From Pseudomonadota bacterium (GTDB taxonomy: Bacteria > Pseudomonadota > Gammaproteobacteria > UBA9214): a stretch of DNA of 64,000 nt. The DNA is taken from the NCBI GenBank assembly GCA_041395565.1, contig JAWLAI010000002.1, forward strand, positions 310,001 to 374,000, read 5' to 3'. A model generated the notes under the pieces. It saw only the letters and a list, made by a program, of their open reading frames with translations, searched no databases and had not been told where the DNA came from. Position numbers and translations under genes: made by a program. Below are positions 61,598 through 64,000 of the stretch, piece after piece; positions within the stretch are counted from its first letter, which is position 1; the number at the start of each line of letters is the position of its first letter.

Positions 61598-61619
61598 CCC
61601 GGGTAGCGCGAAATCCGCG

Positions 61620-62039
61620 TTATTCTTCCTCGATCTTCGACGTCGCCAGGGATATGTGTGTCAGACCCAGCTGGCTGGTCGCGTCCAGCACCCGGATCAC
61701 GGCCTGGTGTGGCGTGTTGGCATCGGCGCGTATCGTCACCGGGATGGCGGCGCGCTTGCCGAGGGCCTTGCCGATCGCCGCTTTCAAAGTCTTCAGCTCG
61801 GAATTGATCACCTGTTGGTCGCCGATGAAATACCGGCCCTGGGCGTCAATCACGATTTCGAGCTTTTCCTCATCCTGTGGCGTGGCCTCGGCTGTGGCCT
61901 CGGGCAGCTCGATCTGGATGCGCGACTGCTGTTCGAAGGTGGTCGAAACCATGAAAAAGATCAACAGCAGGAACACCACGTCGATCAGCGGCGTCAGATT
62001 GATATCCGGTTCGTCGCTATCACCCGGTTGCAGGTTCAT
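61620..62039 (-). CDS. exbD: ExbD/TolR biopolymer transport protein
   Basis: The protein has 139 residues. The helix DINLTPLIDVVFLLLIFF carries the active Asp20. Unlike the cluster at 13474, this is an ordinary ExbD. It pairs with the exbB gene upstream and is linked to comEC and lpxK, as in Pseudomonas. Confidence 0.94.
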   Translation of the reverse strand: MNLQPGDSDEPDINLTPLIDVVFLLLIFFMVSTTFEQQSRIQIELPEATAEATPQDEEKLEIVIDAQGRYFIGDQQVINSELKTLKAAIGKALGKRAAIPVTIRADANTPHQAVIRVLDATSQLGLTHISLATSKIEEE

Positions 62040-62051
62040 GGCAGCCTTCTC

Positions 62052-62672
62052 CTAGTCGTCGCGCCGCTTGCGGGTGCCGTGCATGATTTCGACCATCAGC
62101 ATGGCTTCCTTCTCCATGCGCAGCACCAGCATGCGCACGCGTCCGCGGAAATAGCGGTAGAACATCAGTGCCGGGATGGCGACCGACATGCCGGCTGCCG
62201 TGGTGATCAGCGCCTTCGATATGCCATCGGCGAGCGCACCGGGATCGCCCACGCCCTGCGTGGTGATGGTCGCGAACACCTCGATCATGCCGAACACCGT
62301 CCCGAGCAGCCCGAGCAGCGGCGTGATGGCGGCGATCGTTCCGAGCGAGTTGAGGAAACGCTCGAGTTCATGGACGACATGCCGCCCGGTATCCTCGATG
62401 CTCTCCTTCATGTATTCCCGGCTCTTGTGGCGGTTGATGATACCGGCTGCGAGTATGGCACCCAGCGGCGAGCTCGCCTGCAGTTCCTTCAGATGCTGAT
62501 CGTCAAGCTGGTTGATCTTCTCCCAGCGCCAGACCTGGGCGACCAGGTGCTTGGGCAGGACCCGCCGCACCTGCAGTGACCAGAGGCGTTCGGCAATGAT
62601 CGCCACGGCGATCACCGAACACGCGATGATGGGCAGCATCAGCCAGCCACCCGCCTTTACCAGTTCCAGCAC
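62052..62672 (-). CDS. exbB: ExbB/TolQ biopolymer transport protein
   Basis: The protein has 206 residues, starting with GTG (AAGGACGG upstream). Three membrane segments with PLLGLLGTVFGMIEVFATI and ALITTAAGMSVAIPALMFY are typical. A proton channel subunit that works with ExbD; no TonB is nearby, so the partner is encoded elsewhere. Confidence 0.94.
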   Translation of the reverse strand: MLELVKAGGWLMLPIIACSVIAVAIIAERLWSLQVRRVLPKHLVAQVWRWEKINQLDDQHLKELQASSPLGAILAAGIINRHKSREYMKESIEDTGRHVVHELERFLNSLGTIAAITPLLGLLGTVFGMIEVFATITTQGVGDPGALADGISKALITTAAGMSVAIPALMFYRYFRGRVRMLVLRMEKEAMLMVEIMHGTRKRRDD

Positions 62673-62718
62673 GCTATCACCGTCCTTTGTCCAGTTGAGG
62701 AATCACCAGCCGCTGCAG

Positions 62719-62746
62719 ATCATACTGTATTTACTGCTGCAGCCAA
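62719..62746 (-). promoter_or_regulatory. Candidate promoter of exbB
   Basis: On the - strand TTGGCT (62746-62741) and TATGAT (62724-62719) with a 16-base spacer, in the gap between comEC and exbB; leader about 40 bases. Confidence 0.45.
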
Positions 62747-62752
62747 ACAATG

Positions 62753-64000
62753 CTATTCACGCCAGCTCCAGACATGCCGGGACCGCTCGCGCCAGCTGGA
62801 CACCTCCGCGCCGGGTCTCGCCGCTTCCAGCCGGATACTGATGGCGCCGGCGCGACCGGTCTCCAGCATGGCTGCGCCGGCAGCGCGATAACGTTCGACC
62901 ACATCGTGTTTCGGAAATCCGTAACGGTTGCGCCAGGCCGCAGGCACGATCACGAGTTCAGGCGCCACGGCCGCCACGAAGCCCGGCGACGAGGATGTGG
63001 CGCTGCCGTGGTGCGGCGCAACCAGTATGTTCGCCCGCAGTCCGTTCCGATGGCGCGCCAGCAACTGCGTCTCCGCGGCATGTTCTATATCACCCGGCAG
63101 CAGCAGACTGCCGCCGGCAGCGCTCCGCACGCGCAGCACGCAGGAGGCATTATTACCGACGTGGGCATCATCCACGCCCGGGTGCAGCAGCGCGAATTCG
63201 ACTCCGTCCCATTGCCATACCACACCCTGACGACAGGCGCGTGCGCCGGTACCCGGCAGGCGCTCTGGCACGCTGGTGTGGATGGTCCGTACCGGATAGG
63301 CAGCCAGCAGCGAATCGGTACCGCCGATGTGGTCATTGTCACCATGACTCACCACCAGCGTATCGAGCCGGGTGATCCCCTGGCTGCGCAGGAACGGGAC
63401 CACCACAGCCCCCCCGGTATCGAATGCCGGGCCGTAGCGCGGCCCCGTGTCATAGACCAGGGCGTGGTTGGCAGTCCGGACCACGGCAGCCAGCCCCTGC
63501 CCGACATCCAGCAGGGTGATCCACGCCGCGCCCATCGGTGGCGCAGACGGCCGCACCAGCAACAGCGGTAGCAGCAACACACCACCCAGCCAGCGGCCTG
63601 GCAGCCCGCGCGGCATGCACAGCAGTGCGACTCCGAATAGTGCCGGGGCGAGCGTCCAGAGCGCGGGCTGGTGCCGGGTCCAGACCGCCGCATCCAGGCG
63701 TGCCAGCGCCTGCAGCGCCGGCCAGGCCAGCTCCAGCAACAGCGCCGCCACCCCCAGCAGCCAGGTACCCAGGGCTGCATGCACGGCAAAGACCGCGGCA
63801 GCGAATAGCGCCAGGGGCACGACCAGCAACCCGACGAACGGTACGGCAAACAGGTTCGCCAGCGGCGCGACCAGAGAGGCCTGCTGGAACTGCAGCAGCA
63901 GGACCGGTGCCATGCACAGCGCCAGTGCCAGATGCGTCAGCAGACGCTGTCGGATGCGTTCGGTCATATTGCCGCAGCGTCCCGCTGCGAGCCAGGCGAT
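62753..64000 (-). CDS. comEC: DNA internalization protein ComEC, C-terminal part (5' partial)
   Basis: The frame is open to the window edge, so only the last 415 residues are seen. They include several membrane helices (competence domain end) and the metallo-beta-lactamase-like domain with LDVGQGLAAVV, VVSHGDNDHIGG and VAPHHGSATSS. It forms the inner-membrane channel for DNA uptake. The true start lies beyond 64000. The linkage to exbB is as in Pseudomonas. Confidence 0.94.
   Translation of the reverse strand: MAWLAAGRCGNMTERIRQRLLTHLALALCMAPVLLLQFQQASLVAPLANLFAVPFVGLLVVPLALFAAAVFAVHAALGTWLLGVAALLLELAWPALQALARLDAAVWTRHQPALWTLAPALFGVALLCMPRGLPGRWLGGVLLLPLLLVRPSAPPMGAAWITLLDVGQGLAAVVRTANHALVYDTGPRYGPAFDTGGAVVVPFLRSQGITRLDTLVVSHGDNDHIGGTDSLLAAYPVRTIHTSVPERLPGTGARACRQGVVWQWDGVEFALLHPGVDDAHVGNNASCVLRVRSAAGGSLLLPGDIEHAAETQLLARHRNGLRANILVAPHHGSATSSSPGFVAAVAPELVIVPAAWRNRYGFPKHDVVERYRAAGAAMLETGRAGAISIRLEAARPGAEVSSWRERSRHVWSWRE

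Noticed and set aside
1..64000. tRNA, rRNA, CRISPR arrays, insertion sequences and phage genes
   Set aside because: No cloverleaf-like intergenic sequence, repeat-spacer pattern, transposase or integrase was seen; most gaps are under 250 bp.

Overview
The window reads as a chromosomal segment of a Gram-negative gammaproteobacterium outside the Enterobacterales. The evidence is Kdo and lipid A genes (kdsB, lpxK), an EpmC-type EF-P hydroxylase, FadE-type acyl-CoA dehydrogenase, RNase E with the Zn-link cysteines, and a right arm whose gene order I recall as that of the Pseudomonas block tatD-pilZ-holB-tmk-mltG-pabC-fabF-acpP-fabG-fabD-plsX-rpmF-yceD-maf-sppA-HAD-rluC/rne-ptpA-kdsB-ycaR-lpxK-exbD-exbB-comEC. 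The species cannot be fixed from the sequence alone. No rRNA, tRNA, CRISPR array, insertion sequence or prophage gene was seen.

Region 1 (2-6403, + strand) is an accessory block: a partial exported protein with a CxxCH haem motif and a DUF1588/DUF1585-like C-terminus, a lipoprotein with two CxxCH modules and a LamG domain, a Tat-exported DUF1501 protein, and an ApbE flavin transferase. Region 2 (6617-15439, + strand) is a tight run of nine genes: an unrecognised exported protein, two large TPR proteins, a TPR lipoprotein, a small exported protein, an ExbB/TolQ/MotA-type channel subunit, two ExbD/TolR-type subunits (the first with Asn in place of the proton-carrying Asp) and a TonB-like protein with an AgmX/PglI C-terminus. 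It resembles the energised core of the myxobacterial Agl/Glt gliding machinery and is the best candidate for an undescribed envelope-spanning machine. A small lipoprotein gene just downstream (15471-15869) is broken by an in-frame amber codon.

Region 3 (16037-25959) holds a NodI/NodJ-type ABC exporter, a TlpA-like and a TrxC-like thioredoxin, EpmC, and an envelope group: lipase-like hydrolase, NlpC/P60 lipoprotein, DUF1499 protein, class II aldolase-fold protein, two L,D-transpeptidases flanking an Lpp/OprI-type lipoprotein, and a class V aminotransferase. Region 4 (26166-34287) is a beta-oxidation operon: FadE, thiolase, FadJ-type multifunctional protein, acyl-CoA synthetase and a hotdog thioesterase.

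Region 5 (34310-64000, mostly - strand) is the housekeeping block: folate (pabBC), DNA replication (tmk, holB), type IV pilus (pilZ), septal peptidoglycan (mltG), complete fatty-acid initiation and elongation genes (plsX, fabH, fabD, fabG, acpP, fabF) with rpmF and yceD, then sppA, rluC, rne, a tyrosine phosphatase, kdsB, ycaR, lpxK, exbBD and the 3' part of comEC. Inserted into it on the + strand are a two-subunit biotin-dependent pyruvate carboxylase (pycA/pycB) and maf. Other additions are a Gln-rich hypothetical protein, a GlsB-type membrane protein, an ankyrin membrane protein and a PilZ protein. murB and msbA are absent from the places where relatives often carry them.
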